In this document: positions 1-9,004 of the stretch, piece after piece
Numbering within the stretch: the first letter of the stretch is position 1
Layout: every line of letters begins with the position of its first letter
Source: Salinimicrobium sp. TH3
GTDB taxonomy: Bacteria; Bacteroidota; Bacteroidia; Flavobacteriales; Flavobacteriaceae
Direction: 5' to 3'
NCBI RefSeq assembly: GCF_026676115.1
Contig: NZ_JAPONB010000015.1
Location: forward strand, 1 to 53,050
DNA length: 53,050 nucleotides
Made by a program: the position numbers and the translations under genes
The notes under the pieces: model-generated
The model's input: only the letters and a program-made list of their open reading frames with translations
Databases searched by the model: none
Told to the model about the DNA's origin: nothing

Positions 1-96
1 TCTCTTTATTCACCGGGAAATATTTATCCGCAAAGAAACTTATTTTTCACTTTAGACCCAACTTTTGAGATTGATCCGCATTGCTTTAGGTCCACC

Positions 97-135
97 CCTT
101 CAGGATCACCGACCGCAGGGAGGTAATCCTGAAGG
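97..135. repeat. 10-bp inverted repeat downstream of surE
   Basis: The arms CCTTCAGGAT (97-106) and ATCCTGAAGG (126-135) are perfectly complementary, with a 19-base loop that can pair further (ACC with GGT). It lies about 60 bases past the surE stop. There is no T-run on either side, so it is not a classical intrinsic terminator; an RNA 3'-end structure or a protein site is possible. Positions 1-96 show no convincing gene. Confidence 0.5.
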
Positions 136-197
136 TAGAAGTGGGAATTCAAAAATACGAGGCAACCTTAGAATTTTTTTCCGTAGCCAAACCGGCT

Positions 198-932
198 TTA
201 TTTCGATATGCCATTCTTTTCCTCGTAAACCTTTTTATCTGTTAGATCGAGGATCATAGGGGTAATACTTGTTCTGCCTTGCTTTACCGCCCACCGGTCT
301 GTTCCATCTTCTACATCTTCAATAGGGAAAACAGTGAACCAGTAGTGTTCGCGGCCCATGGGGTCTTCCTGCTGAATTACTTTACCATCATAGTGCCGTA
401 CAGACTGGCAGGTCCAGGTTATTTCTCCACTGGGATTTCTCGGGAAATTGATATTGAGAAGTTCCATGCTCGATTCGTGCATTACTTCTTTTAAAGAATC
501 TACAACGAATGGTTCCAGAGCATTAAAATCGGGCTCATTCTGGCCGACTGAAACGCTAAGGGCAATTCCCCGTATTCCAAAAAGTACAGCCTGTCTTGCA
601 GCCGAGAGGGTTCCTGAATGCCAGGCTGAATTTCCAAGGTTGGATCCAATATTAATTCCTGAAAGCACTATGTCAATATCATCAAATAAATGGGCGCCAA
701 GGGCTACACAATCGGCAGGTGTGCCGCTTACTCTGAATGCTTCTATTCCTTCAAAATGAATAGGCGATTTTTTATAAGTGATGGGTTTAGCCGAAGTGAT
801 GGCCTGTCCCATGGAAGACTGTTCCACATCTGGTGCCATTACAATCACTTCCCCATATTTTGAGGCGCATTTTGCGAGGCAGGAAAGTCCGGGACTATAT
901 ATTCCGTCGTCGTTGGTTACAAGAATTTTCAT
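198..932 (-). CDS. surE: 5'/3'-nucleotidase SurE
   Basis: This 244-residue protein is the usual size for SurE, a cytoplasmic metal-dependent phosphatase that removes phosphate from nucleoside 5'- and 3'-monophosphates. The N-terminus MKILVTNDDG carries the paired metal-binding aspartates (D8, D9). The family motifs APDVEQSS, SGTPADCV and LSGINIGSNLG follow in the expected order. The start is fixed by the catalytic motif, which begins within ten residues of the ATG. The gene diverges from the lipid kinase at 1067. The intergenic sequence has a 7/8 match to the Bacteroidota -7 element (AAGTTTTG, minus strand) but with a 20-base spacer to TTG, so the promoter call is weak. I see nothing abnormal in the gene. 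Confidence 0.95.
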   Translation of the reverse strand: MKILVTNDDGIYSPGLSCLAKCASKYGEVIVMAPDVEQSSMGQAITSAKPITYKKSPIHFEGIEAFRVSGTPADCVALGAHLFDDIDIVLSGINIGSNLGNSAWHSGTLSAARQAVLFGIRGIALSVSVGQNEPDFNALEPFVVDSLKEVMHESSMELLNINFPRNPSGEITWTCQSVRHYDGKVIQQEDPMGREHYWFTVFPIEDVEDGTDRWAVKQGRTSITPMILDLTDKKVYEEKNGISK

Positions 933-1066
933 GTCAAAAGTTTTGTTTCAGGTTATAAGTTTAAAATACAAAACTTTGAGATAAGATAAAATGCTACAAT
1001 TATAAGTCTGTGTTAAGGAGTTCGTTAAACTACCTTCTGCATATTATATTTGAAGAAACCACTATT

Positions 1067-1975
1067 ATGAAACAAGCTGTTCTCATTCATAATCCTACAG
1101 CAGGATCTGGTGAACATTCCAAAGAGAGGCTGGTCAAAAAGATTGAGACGGCCGGTTATGAGGTTGAGTATTTTTCCACAGATATTCCGGGTTGGGAACG
1201 GTTCATCCAGTATAAAGCGGAAGTCATTTTTCTTGCCGGAGGTGATGGTACCGTACAAAAGCTTGCTGCAGAATTGCTCAAAGCAGGAGATCCTGTGCAG
1301 AAGGTTCCTGTTCAAATATTGCCTATGGGAACGGCAAATAATATTGCCTCTACTCTTGGGTTAAATACTTCCGTAGAAAAACTTGTTAAGCTTCAGAAGT
1401 GGGAAAGTTTTGATGCGGGAGAGGTGGAATGGACAGGGGATTCTAATTTTTTTATTGAAGGTATTGGCTTCGGAATTTTTCCCAGATTGGTGAAGGTCAT
1501 GAAAGAAAGGAAAAAGGAGGAAGGTGAACCGGAAGGTCCAGAAGTAGAACTTAAACAGTCCTTGCAGCAATTGCTTCAAATTGTAAGGAACTACGAAGCT
1601 TGTGAAGCAATAATTATTACTGATGGAGAAGAAATTACCGGGAAATTTCTTCTTATAGAATTAATGAACATCAGGTTCATTGGACCTAATTTCGATCTTG
1701 CACCCACTTCCAGAATCAATGATGGAAAACTTGAATTGGTGGCGATTCCTGAAGAAGCCCGGGAAAACCTGGAGAACTATATTCAGGACCTGTTGAACGA
1801 TAATAGAAAAGCTTCACTGGAAGATTTCACCTTGTTAAGGAAGATAAGTATGGGGCGCTTAAAATGGTTTGGAGGGGATATGCATATTGATGATGAGAGA
1901 ATTGAAAATTACCAGGGGGAAGAAGTCAAATTTAAGATCAATGAGGCCGCGTTCAATTTTAGGGTTAGAAGTTGA
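1067..1975 (+). CDS. YegS/BmrU-type diacylglycerol/lipid kinase
   Basis: This 302-residue protein has a diacylglycerol-kinase catalytic domain. The N-terminus has the IHNPTAGSG phosphate-binding strand, and the hallmark nucleotide motif AGGDGT is near residue 60, followed by the MGTANNIA segment. Such enzymes phosphorylate diacylglycerol or related lipids with ATP at the inner face of the membrane. I chose the ATG at 1067 because it starts the conserved domain directly; an in-frame ATG at 1010 would add 19 residues without homology. A TATATTTG sequence at 1045-1052 resembles a -7 element but would leave a leader of only a few bases. The exact lipid substrate cannot be told from the sequence. 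Confidence 0.88.
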   Translation: MKQAVLIHNPTAGSGEHSKERLVKKIETAGYEVEYFSTDIPGWERFIQYKAEVIFLAGGDGTVQKLAAELLKAGDPVQKVPVQILPMGTANNIASTLGLNTSVEKLVKLQKWESFDAGEVEWTGDSNFFIEGIGFGIFPRLVKVMKERKKEEGEPEGPEVELKQSLQQLLQIVRNYEACEAIIITDGEEITGKFLLIELMNIRFIGPNFDLAPTSRINDGKLELVAIPEEARENLENYIQDLLNDNRKASLEDFTLLRKISMGRLKWFGGDMHIDDERIENYQGEEVKFKINEAAFNFRVRS

Positions 1976-1976
1976 T

Positions 1977-2000
1977 TTGGGGAATTTCCCCCATTTTTTA
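1977..2000 (+). terminator. Intrinsic terminator after lipid kinase
   Basis: A short G/C hairpin (GGGGA, three-base loop, TCCCC) starts two bases after the lipid-kinase stop codon and is followed by CATTTTTT. It separates the kinase from the cytochrome c gene. Confidence 0.65.
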
Positions 2001-2071
2001 CCAGATTAACTTTCTTGTTTATAACGAGTTACTTTTTTGATGACATTTGTTAATTCAAAACAATTCTCATT

Positions 2072-2722
2072 ATGAAAAGAACTAATTCAAATCAATCTTA
2101 CATCCGGCTTTTGATGGGAATAGCCGGTTGGTTCCTGCCGGGGCTTTTAGCGTTATTGTCTTTATTTCTTCTCGGCTGCCAGAACAAGAATTACGCAAAG
2201 GTTCCTGAAGAACCCGCGATTGTTGAAGTTACCCCAGAGCAAAAGATCGAAAGAGGAAAATATCTGGTCACGACGATTGGATGTGCAGACTGCCATTCTC
2301 CGAAACAACCTGGAGCTCGTGGTCCTGAAGAATTAAAAGGATTGGAATTATCCGGATTTCAGCAGGGGCAGGAGCTTCCTGCAGTTGATATGGCCAGTCT
2401 TCCACCGGGCTTCATGGTCTTTAATGGAGACCTCACGGCAGGTATAGGGCCATGGGGAACTTCCTTTGCAGCAAACATAACTTCAGATGAAACAGGGATA
2501 GGCAACTGGACAGAAGAACAGTTCAAAACGGCAATGCGCAAGGGAAAATTCAAAGGACTTGAAAATGGAAGAGATCTTTTGCCTCCTATGCCGTGGTTCA
2601 ACTTCGCTCATCTCACCGATGAAGATCTCGAGGCAATGTTTGCTTATCTAAAGAGTACCAGGCCGGTGGAGAATGTGGTTCCGGCACCAATACCACCAGC
2701 CCCTACAGTAGCCATGAAATAA
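2072..2722 (+). CDS. Lipoprotein cytochrome c, mono-heme
   Basis: This 216-residue protein has a long hydrophobic N-terminus ending in the lipobox LLGC (C36), so it should be a lipid-anchored periplasmic or outer-membrane-facing protein. One heme-attachment motif CADCH occurs at residues 71-75. The downstream PPMPWFNF segment carries the likely distal heme Met, as in class I cytochromes c related to alcohol- and sugar-dehydrogenase cytochrome subunits. Only one CxxCH is present, so it binds a single heme. It stands alone between a terminator on the left and the convergent nuo operon on the right, so its redox partner is not evident. The C-terminal tail is Pro-rich. Confidence 0.85.
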   Translation: MKRTNSNQSYIRLLMGIAGWFLPGLLALLSLFLLGCQNKNYAKVPEEPAIVEVTPEQKIERGKYLVTTIGCADCHSPKQPGARGPEELKGLELSGFQQGQELPAVDMASLPPGFMVFNGDLTAGIGPWGTSFAANITSDETGIGNWTEEQFKTAMRKGKFKGLENGRDLLPPMPWFNFAHLTDEDLEAMFAYLKSTRPVENVVPAPIPPAPTVAMK

Positions 2723-2753
2723 GAGTTGTAAAAATGTCATTTTTGGAAGGTAT

Positions 2754-2780
2754 AAAAAAGGCCCTGCAATTTGCAGGGCC
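2754..2780 (-). terminator. Terminator of the kor-nuo operon
   Basis: A strong hairpin (GGCCCTGC at 2760-2767, five-base loop, GCAGGGCC at 2773-2780) is followed on the minus strand by TTTTTTAT. It lies about 45 bases past the last minus-strand gene. On the plus strand there is no clear T-run, so it may help the cytochrome gene only weakly. Confidence 0.8.
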
Positions 2781-2826
2781 CCAACCGTTTCCGGCCAACC
2801 TAAACTTAAACAAAAATCAAAAGGAC

Positions 2827-3144
2827 CTATTTCCAGTATTGCGGTTTGGTATCTTCGGTAAGCTGGTTCCAGTAGCCCGGTGTTACCTTATGACCATCAA
2901 AGGTTTTTAGTTTTCTTTCATATACAGCAACTACAGGATTAAAAGTAATATCTGTGACTCCTACCGTAAATAATTGTGGATCTTCGGGAGTTTTCCTCTT
3001 TTCTTCCTCTACCAGCACCTCAAATCCGTTGTGCTCGAGAAGTCGGGTGAGAAACTCCTTGCGGTCTTCATCAATTTTCTTCTCAATGAAGCTTACTCTT
3101 GTTTCTCCAATGCTTCCGAAGCTATGTTTGCCATCTAATGCCAT
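2827..3144 (-). CDS. Conserved-looking small protein, last gene of the nuo operon
   Basis: I do not recognise this 105-residue protein. It begins MALDGKHSFGSIGETRVSF, has a charged helix around residues 20-50 (KKIDEDRKEFLTRLL), a beta-rich middle and an aromatic C-terminus ending QYWK. No signal peptide, membrane helix or cysteine is visible, so it should be a soluble cytoplasmic protein. It starts six bases after the nuoN stop, on the same strand and before the operon terminator, so it is almost certainly co-transcribed with complex I. That placement suggests an assembly or accessory factor for the complex, but this is inference from position only. Confidence 0.75.
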   Translation of the reverse strand: MALDGKHSFGSIGETRVSFIEKKIDEDRKEFLTRLLEHNGFEVLVEEEKRKTPEDPQLFTVGVTDITFNPVVAVYERKLKTFDGHKVTPGYWNQLTEDTKPQYWK

Positions 3145-3150
3145 AAGTTT

Positions 3151-4578
3151 TTAATTTAAACCTGCACTTAATTGATATATGTAGTCGTACAACGGACTGT
3201 ATAAGCCAAGAACCACAATTCCGATAACGGTGATCAAAAGCCCCAGTTTCATGTACAATTTATTCTCAAAAAATGGAATTGGAGCTTCCCCTTTTCGAAC
3301 AAACATTGCTCTTATCACCAACAAGTAATAGTATAGCGAAATGGTCACGTTCACCACAGCCAGAAAGACCAGCAGGTAATAACCTTCGCTGGCTGCTGCC
3401 GTAAAGAGGAAGAACTTTCCGAAGAAACCTGCCACCGGCGGAATTCCCGCTAAAGAGAAAAGGGCCAGCATCATCACCAGGCTTAGCTTTGGATTCGTAC
3501 GGTACAAACCTTCGTAATCTTTCATGTTCTCTTTTCCGGTTTGCGTGGAAATAGCCTGCACCACTCCAAAAGCTGCCAAATTCGAGAAGATGTATATTGT
3601 AACAAAATAGACCACTGTAGCTGTTCCTAACTGGCTACCGGTCATAAGACCCAGCAAAATAAAACCTGCCTGGGCAATAGAGGAGTAGGCGAGGAAACGC
3701 TTCATATTCTCTTGGCGTAAGGCAAAGATGTTCCCAATAAACATTGTGGCCACTGCCAGCACATAAAGCATAGGCTCCCAAATGTGCATCAAAGGTTTGA
3801 GTACAGTGAATAACAGGATCATAAGAATAAATGCAGCAGCACCTTTTGAAATTACCGAAAGGTAAGAGGCAATGCCGATTGGAGCTCCCTCATAAACATC
3901 GGCAGTCCAAAAATGGAAAGGCACGAGGGAAATCTTAAACGCCAGTCCGGCAAAGAACAATAAAAACCCGAGAAGTGTAAGATTTTCTGCAGTCAGGGTG
4001 ATTAATATATCCTCAAAATAGATAGAACCATTTGTAGCATAAAGCATGGTGATCCCAAACAGCGAAACGCCTGAAGCCAAAGCTGCCGAAAGTATGAACT
4101 TAATTCCCGCCTCGCCCGATTCTCTTTTGATGATCTCGAAAGCAGCAAGTGCAGCGACCGGAAGGGTGGAAAGTTCCATTCCTATAAAGAACATAAGAAA
4201 ATCTCCGGCAGAGATCATAAAATACATTCCCAGAAGGGAGGCGAACAACAGGATGAAAAATTCTGTGCCCCTTTCCTGGCTTAGCATATTCTTTTCCAGC
4301 CATTCCGCCGACTGAAGTAAAAGGGTGAAAACGCCAATATTTAAAATGCCTTTGAAAAAGTGGATCATGTCATTACTCCTGAACATTCCTCCAAACAGAA
4401 AACTTTCCGCTAGCGGCAGGAAACCTACAGCAGTGTGAATTCCGAAGAAAAGCAAAGCCAGGTGGAGAATACTACTCTTTTTATGATCGGGGATGGCGAT
4501 CTCGGCAATGATAAGCAGCAGGATAATCGCCAGTAGGGAGATCTCGTGCCGCATTAGTAAAAAACTACTCAGTTCCAT
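3151..4578 (-). CDS. nuoN: NADH-quinone oxidoreductase-type subunit N
   Basis: This 475-residue polytopic membrane protein is one of the three antiporter-like subunits of respiratory complex I, which carry proton translocation in the membrane arm. The family core is clear: the LVPFHFWTADVYEGAP segment, the KGAAAFILMILL helix with its conserved Lys, and LAYSSIAQAGFILLG. Hydrophobic segments run through the whole length, consistent with the usual 14 helices. It is the last core nuo gene and lies 16 bases after nuoM. The length is normal for the subunit. Confidence 0.95.
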   Translation of the reverse strand: MELSSFLLMRHEISLLAIILLLIIAEIAIPDHKKSSILHLALLFFGIHTAVGFLPLAESFLFGGMFRSNDMIHFFKGILNIGVFTLLLQSAEWLEKNMLSQERGTEFFILLFASLLGMYFMISAGDFLMFFIGMELSTLPVAALAAFEIIKRESGEAGIKFILSAALASGVSLFGITMLYATNGSIYFEDILITLTAENLTLLGFLLFFAGLAFKISLVPFHFWTADVYEGAPIGIASYLSVISKGAAAFILMILLFTVLKPLMHIWEPMLYVLAVATMFIGNIFALRQENMKRFLAYSSIAQAGFILLGLMTGSQLGTATVVYFVTIYIFSNLAAFGVVQAISTQTGKENMKDYEGLYRTNPKLSLVMMLALFSLAGIPPVAGFFGKFFLFTAAASEGYYLLVFLAVVNVTISLYYYLLVIRAMFVRKGEAPIPFFENKLYMKLGLLITVIGIVVLGLYSPLYDYIYQLSAGLN

Positions 4579-4594
4579 TTTCTATTCTTTTAAT

Positions 4595-6082
4595 TTATAG
4601 CACTCCCTGAATAAAAGGCTGAAGGCTTTCCATGATCAGGTTACTTATCCACAAAGGAGCGATTCCAATTCCTACAATGGGGATCAACAATAGCATAATT
4701 CCGGTTTTCTCATACCAGGTGGTTCTTTCCAGATTGTTATAAGCTTCATTCTTCACCGGTCCCATGAGCATTATTCCTACCACCCGCAGTACATATACCG
4801 CAGTTACGACTATTGCTGAAATAGAGACAATGGTGGCTACCCTGTAGAACATGCTGTCCTGCTGAAATGCACCCATAAAGATGTTCATCTCAGCGACGAA
4901 TCCGCTGAAGCCGGGTAGACCCAGTAAAGCCATTCCCGCAATTACATATACCACCGAAATAAAAGGAATCACCTTTAGCAGACCACCAAGTTTTGTGATA
5001 TCCCGGGTGTGGGTTCTGCCGTAGATCATCCCGATCAAAGCAAAGAAAAGAGCCGTCATGAATCCGTGAGACAGGGATTGTAAAATGGCACCATTCCATG
5101 CTGTTTTGTTTAGCATGAGCAGCGCAAAGGTCACCATCCCAAGGTGGCTGACAGATGCATAGGCGTTAATATATTTTAGATCGGTTTGACGCAGGGCAGC
5201 AAAGGCCCCATAGATCACTCCGGTAGCCGAAAGTATGATAAAGAACCAGCTCCACTCTAATGCTCCGGCAGGAAGCAGGAACATAGCTACTCTGAAAATT
5301 CCGTAGCCTCCAAGCTTCATTAAAACTCCGGCGTGTAGCATGGAAACTGCAGTAGGCGCAGAAGCATGTCCGTCAGGTGACCAAGTATGGAATGGAAATA
5401 AGGCTCCTAAAATGGCAAATCCTATGAAGGTTAATGGGAAGAACAGCTTCTGGGCTTCAAAAGGAATATTCACCTTGGCGATCTCGAGGATATTGAAAGT
5501 TAGCGCTCCTCCATCGGCATTTGAGTTGAAGTAGATGCCCAGAATTCCCACCATCAAAACTGCGGAAGCTCCCATTAACATCAGGGTGAGCTTCATGGCC
5601 GAATACTCTTTGTTTCCGGAACCCCAAATCCCGATAAGCAGGTACATTGGGATCACGGCGATTTCATAGAAAACGAACATGGTAAAGAGATCTATGGAAA
5701 TAAAGAACCCGTAGACTCCGGTAGCCAGCACGATAAGGGAAATAAAGAACTCCTTTGGCAACTCTTCCATCTTCCAGGAGATGAAGACACCGGCGAGAAC
5801 AATGATGGAAGTAAGCAGGATCAATGAAACCGAGATCCCGTCCACTCCAATATTATAATGGATGTTGAATTGTTCGAACCACACAAGGTCGCGGGTGAAG
5901 AGCATAACCACGTCATTGACTGCCCTTTCCCTGAAGTAGGCGAACAAAAGATTTATTGCCATTCCCAGCTGGACTAAACCGCCAATCATGGAAATGATCC
6001 TTGCCTGTTTAAGATCTTTCGTAAACACCAGCGCCAGGATCACCAGTACCGGAACAACGATAAATAGAGTTAGAATATCCAT
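4595..6082 (-). CDS. nuoM: NADH-quinone oxidoreductase-type subunit M
   Basis: This 495-residue antiporter-like membrane subunit of complex I shows the diagnostic LFPFHTWSPDGHASAPTAVSMLHAGVLMKLGGYG block, with the conserved His and Lys of the proton channel. YINAYASVSHLGMV and MALLGLPGFSGFVAEM follow. An N-terminal acidic residue within FYEIAVIPMYLLIG matches the key helix-5 Glu of this family. It starts six bases after nuoL, so translation is probably coupled. Length and motif order are normal. Confidence 0.96.
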   Translation of the reverse strand: MDILTLFIVVPVLVILALVFTKDLKQARIISMIGGLVQLGMAINLLFAYFRERAVNDVVMLFTRDLVWFEQFNIHYNIGVDGISVSLILLTSIIVLAGVFISWKMEELPKEFFISLIVLATGVYGFFISIDLFTMFVFYEIAVIPMYLLIGIWGSGNKEYSAMKLTLMLMGASAVLMVGILGIYFNSNADGGALTFNILEIAKVNIPFEAQKLFFPLTFIGFAILGALFPFHTWSPDGHASAPTAVSMLHAGVLMKLGGYGIFRVAMFLLPAGALEWSWFFIILSATGVIYGAFAALRQTDLKYINAYASVSHLGMVTFALLMLNKTAWNGAILQSLSHGFMTALFFALIGMIYGRTHTRDITKLGGLLKVIPFISVVYVIAGMALLGLPGFSGFVAEMNIFMGAFQQDSMFYRVATIVSISAIVVTAVYVLRVVGIMLMGPVKNEAYNNLERTTWYEKTGIMLLLIPIVGIGIAPLWISNLIMESLQPFIQGVL

Positions 6083-6088
6083 AGCACC

Positions 6089-8008
6089 TTAATTGTTAAA
6101 TATATAAATGAAGACCAGGATGAGTACCACCAGGCCTCCCATGAAACCAAAGGCATAATCCTGAACTTTTCCCGATTGCAAGCCTTTTATTTTCCGGGAA
6201 ATCACAACCGTTTGGTTACCTATACCCTCCATGGTGCCGTCAATGATTTTTTTGTCAAACTTCGCAATCGGCGCCGCGACATTTTTGAAGAAAATATTTC
6301 TGGCTACAAAGAGGTAGATTTCATCAAAATAGAATTTATGGGAGGTCCATTTGTATAGAGATCCAAATGCCGTTGCAAATCGGAAAGCCAGGTCGTTCTC
6401 TTTTTTGTAAAAGATCCAGGCAAGGAAGATTCCTAATGCTCCCACCGCCACAGCTATTGCTGCAAGGGGTAAATTTAAATGGGCTTCAAAACCCACTTTA
6501 TCTGCGGTCACCAGTTCACTGAAGGGAACAAAACCTGCTGTTAATGTCAGCACTGCCAGCACGATAAGAGGAATGGTCATGGAAGCGGGAGATTCGTGCG
6601 GAGTATGTTTATACTGTTTGTCCTTGCTCCAGAAGATTCCGAAGTAAAGCCTGAACATGTAAAATGCAGTCAATCCTGCCACAAATACACCCACTCCATA
6701 AATGAACTGGCTGTTGCTGTAAGCGGCAACAAGGATCTCATCCTTACTCCAGAACCCGGCCAGCGGCGGCACACCGGCAATTGCCAGAGCTGCGATTAGG
6801 AAGGTGATGTTGGTAACTGGCATGTATTTTCTAAGTCCGCCCATATCCTGTAGCAAATTACTGTGTACCGCGTGGATCACAGATCCTGCTCCCAGGAATA
6901 ATAAGGCTTTGAACATCGCGTGAGTGAAGAGGTGGAACATGGAAGCCATATAACCCACACCCTCGTGTCCATCGAATCCTGAAACTCCCAGGGCCATCAT
7001 CATATAACCTAATTGGGACATGGTTGAGAAGGCGAGTACTCTTTTAATATCGGTTTGAGTAATGGCAATAATAGCTGCAAATAATGCTGAAAATGCTCCG
7101 ACGTAGGTAACGATCTGTAGCGCAAAACCATCTTCAACCATATAGAACATGGGGAAGAGACGGGCAACGAGATAAACACCGGCTACAACCATGGTTGCGG
7201 CGTGAATTAAAGCCGAGACAGGGGTAGGTCCTTCCATCGCATCCGGCAACCAGATATGTAGCGGGAACATAGCCGATTTCCCCGCACCTCCCATAAAAAT
7301 GAGGATGAGGGCCCAGGTGATCACCGAAAGACCCATAAACGAAGAGGAGGCCCAGGTAAGGATCGCCGGTCCCTGTGGATCATTCAATAATTGAAAATCA
7401 AATGTATTGGTATAGAAGCCGATGATAAAGATCCCGATCAAAAATCCGAAGTCGGCAAAACGGGTAACTATAAAGGCTTTTTTGGCAGCTGCAATTGCCG
7501 AAGTCTTTGTGTAGTAGTAGCCTATGAGCAGGAAGGAAGAAACCCCCACCAGCTCCCAGAAAATGTAGATCTGAAAGAGATTTGTGGCAAGGACTAATCC
7601 ATACATTGAAAAAGTGAATAAAGACAAGTAGGCGAAGAAACGGGTATATCCTTCGTCACCTTTCATGTAACCTCTACTGTAGATGTGCACCATCAGGGAG
7701 ACGGTGGAGACAACGATAAGCATCATTACCGAAATAGGATCCACAAGTACTCCCATATCTATATGCAGCGTATCTGTAAAATTGATCCAAACCGTTTTTT
7801 CAATAAAGGTTTGGAAGACGCCATTCACTTTTCCTGCAACAAAGAAGTACTGCCATGCAGTGTAGTAGGAGAGGAAGGTTGAAATGGCAAGTCCCGCAAC
7901 ACCTATAACGCCCGATGCTGCCGGTTTGATCTTATGGCTGAAGATCCCAAGGACCAGGAAGACAGCCAGGGGAATCGCAGGAATTAAAAGAAGGTTGATA
8001 AGGTTCAT
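6089..8008 (-). CDS. nuoL: NADH-quinone oxidoreductase-type subunit L
   Basis: At 639 residues this is the largest antiporter-like subunit of complex I, at the distal end of the membrane arm. The conserved blocks FFAYLSLFTFSMYGLV, FWELVGVSSFLLIGYY, FPLHIWLPDAMEGPTPVSAL and LAFSTMSQLGYMM are present. The C-terminal part, after about residue 500, holds the segment that forms the lateral amphipathic helix and the final membrane anchor (GFMGGLVVLILVFIYIF). It is 12 bases downstream of nuoK. No sign of truncation. Confidence 0.96.
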   Translation of the reverse strand: MNLINLLLIPAIPLAVFLVLGIFSHKIKPAASGVIGVAGLAISTFLSYYTAWQYFFVAGKVNGVFQTFIEKTVWINFTDTLHIDMGVLVDPISVMMLIVVSTVSLMVHIYSRGYMKGDEGYTRFFAYLSLFTFSMYGLVLATNLFQIYIFWELVGVSSFLLIGYYYTKTSAIAAAKKAFIVTRFADFGFLIGIFIIGFYTNTFDFQLLNDPQGPAILTWASSSFMGLSVITWALILIFMGGAGKSAMFPLHIWLPDAMEGPTPVSALIHAATMVVAGVYLVARLFPMFYMVEDGFALQIVTYVGAFSALFAAIIAITQTDIKRVLAFSTMSQLGYMMMALGVSGFDGHEGVGYMASMFHLFTHAMFKALLFLGAGSVIHAVHSNLLQDMGGLRKYMPVTNITFLIAALAIAGVPPLAGFWSKDEILVAAYSNSQFIYGVGVFVAGLTAFYMFRLYFGIFWSKDKQYKHTPHESPASMTIPLIVLAVLTLTAGFVPFSELVTADKVGFEAHLNLPLAAIAVAVGALGIFLAWIFYKKENDLAFRFATAFGSLYKWTSHKFYFDEIYLFVARNIFFKNVAAPIAKFDKKIIDGTMEGIGNQTVVISRKIKGLQSGKVQDYAFGFMGGLVVLILVFIYIFNN

Positions 8009-8020
8009 TTCTTTTACGGA

Positions 8021-8359
8021 TTAATGCTTCATGGTTTCAGTTTCGCTAACTTCTACAGAGCCTGTTCGCCTGTAAATGTTGATAATGATCGCCACCGCCA
8101 GGGCAGTTTCGGCTGCAGCTACGGCTATGATGAAGATCGAATACACCATTCCCTGCAGGAGCTCGGGATAGAGGTATTTATTGATCACCACAAAATTTAT
8201 GACCGAAGAATTCAGAATGAGTTCCACCGAGATGAGGATGGAGATGAGGTTCTTTCGGGTAATAAAACCGTACACTCCTATAAAGAACAGGATAGAAGTG
8301 AGGGTGAGGATTTCGTTTATGCTTACGCCCGGGATCATAGATTTTATATTTATCGGCAA
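8021..8359 (-). CDS. nuoK: NADH-quinone oxidoreductase-type subunit K
   Basis: This 112-residue protein has three membrane helices and the conserved membrane-embedded glutamates of NuoK: the SVELILNSSVINFV motif and the AAAETALAVAII motif. Both are part of the proton path next to subunits J and A. The family is usually about 100 residues; an internal ATG seven codons downstream (MIPGVSINEIL) would give that length, so the start is slightly uncertain. It lies 39 bases after nuoJ, the widest gap inside this part of the operon. Confidence 0.94.
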   Translation of the reverse strand: MPINIKSMIPGVSINEILTLTSILFFIGVYGFITRKNLISILISVELILNSSVINFVVINKYLYPELLQGMVYSIFIIAVAAAETALAVAIIINIYRRTGSVEVSETETMKH

Positions 8360-8398
8360 CTGCCGGATGTTTTCAAATTCAGGTTCAAAAATGTCTTT

Positions 8399-9001
8399 TT
8401 AGACACCTATTTCTTCTTCAGGAACTTTTTTTTCCTTGATTTCTTTAGAGATGTTTTGAAGAATCTTTTCAGGATCCACTTTTTCCAGGGGTGGCTGCTT
8501 GATCTGTTTTCCGCCTTTGGCGATCACTATTGCTCCTATCATTGCTGAAAGCAGCAGTACACTAATAACTTCAAACGGAAGAATAAATCCTTGTTTTTCG
8601 AAGCTGAGAAGCGCTCTGCCGATTTCAGCAGTCGTGGTAGTGGTAGTCACTCCTGCTGCTTCAAAAGGATGAGCATAGATCGTGGCCAGGAAAACACTTA
8701 AACCCAGCAGGCAAAGCAAGGACGAGATCGCCCGGCGTGATTTTTTTGCCACCTCCAGTTCCATTTCAATATGATGAATAAGGAGTACTGAAAAGATAAT
8801 AAGTACTACGACACCTCCCGCGTAAACAGTTAGCTGAATGGCAGCCAGGAAGTTGTAATCCATTTGGAAATATAAACCGGCAGCCCCTATAAGTACAAAA
8901 AGGAGATACACTACCGACCGAAGCATCTTTCGGCTACTCACCGCGGCAACGGCCGAAGCCACCATTATTATTGCAAGGATGTAAAAAATTACTTTTTCCA
9001 T
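8399..9001 (-). CDS. nuoJ: NADH-quinone oxidoreductase-type subunit J
   Basis: This 200-residue membrane protein matches NuoJ, with five predicted helices. The third carries the YAGGVVVLIIFSVLL motif, whose pi-bulge links quinone-site changes to ion movement in the membrane arm. The C-terminal 40 residues are charged (Lys/Glu-rich) and follow the AMIGAIVIAKGG segment. The gene sits three bases after nuoI and ahead of nuoK in the canonical order. An Arg- and Lys-bearing loop between helices 3 and 4 faces the cytoplasm. Confidence 0.93.
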   Translation of the reverse strand: MEKVIFYILAIIMVASAVAAVSSRKMLRSVVYLLFVLIGAAGLYFQMDYNFLAAIQLTVYAGGVVVLIIFSVLLIHHIEMELEVAKKSRRAISSLLCLLGLSVFLATIYAHPFEAAGVTTTTTTAEIGRALLSFEKQGFILPFEVISVLLLSAMIGAIVIAKGGKQIKQPPLEKVDPEKILQNISKEIKEKKVPEEEIGV

Positions 9002-9004
9002 GGC

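Noticed and set aside
1045-1052. TATATTTG as a promoter for the lipid kinase
   Set aside because: It fits the -7 pattern but has no -33 element and would place the start almost on the ATG.
8024-8548. 174-codon plus-strand frame opposite nuoK/nuoJ
   Set aside because: It lies antisense to two certain complex I genes; the Phe/Arg/Asp-rich product is a shadow.
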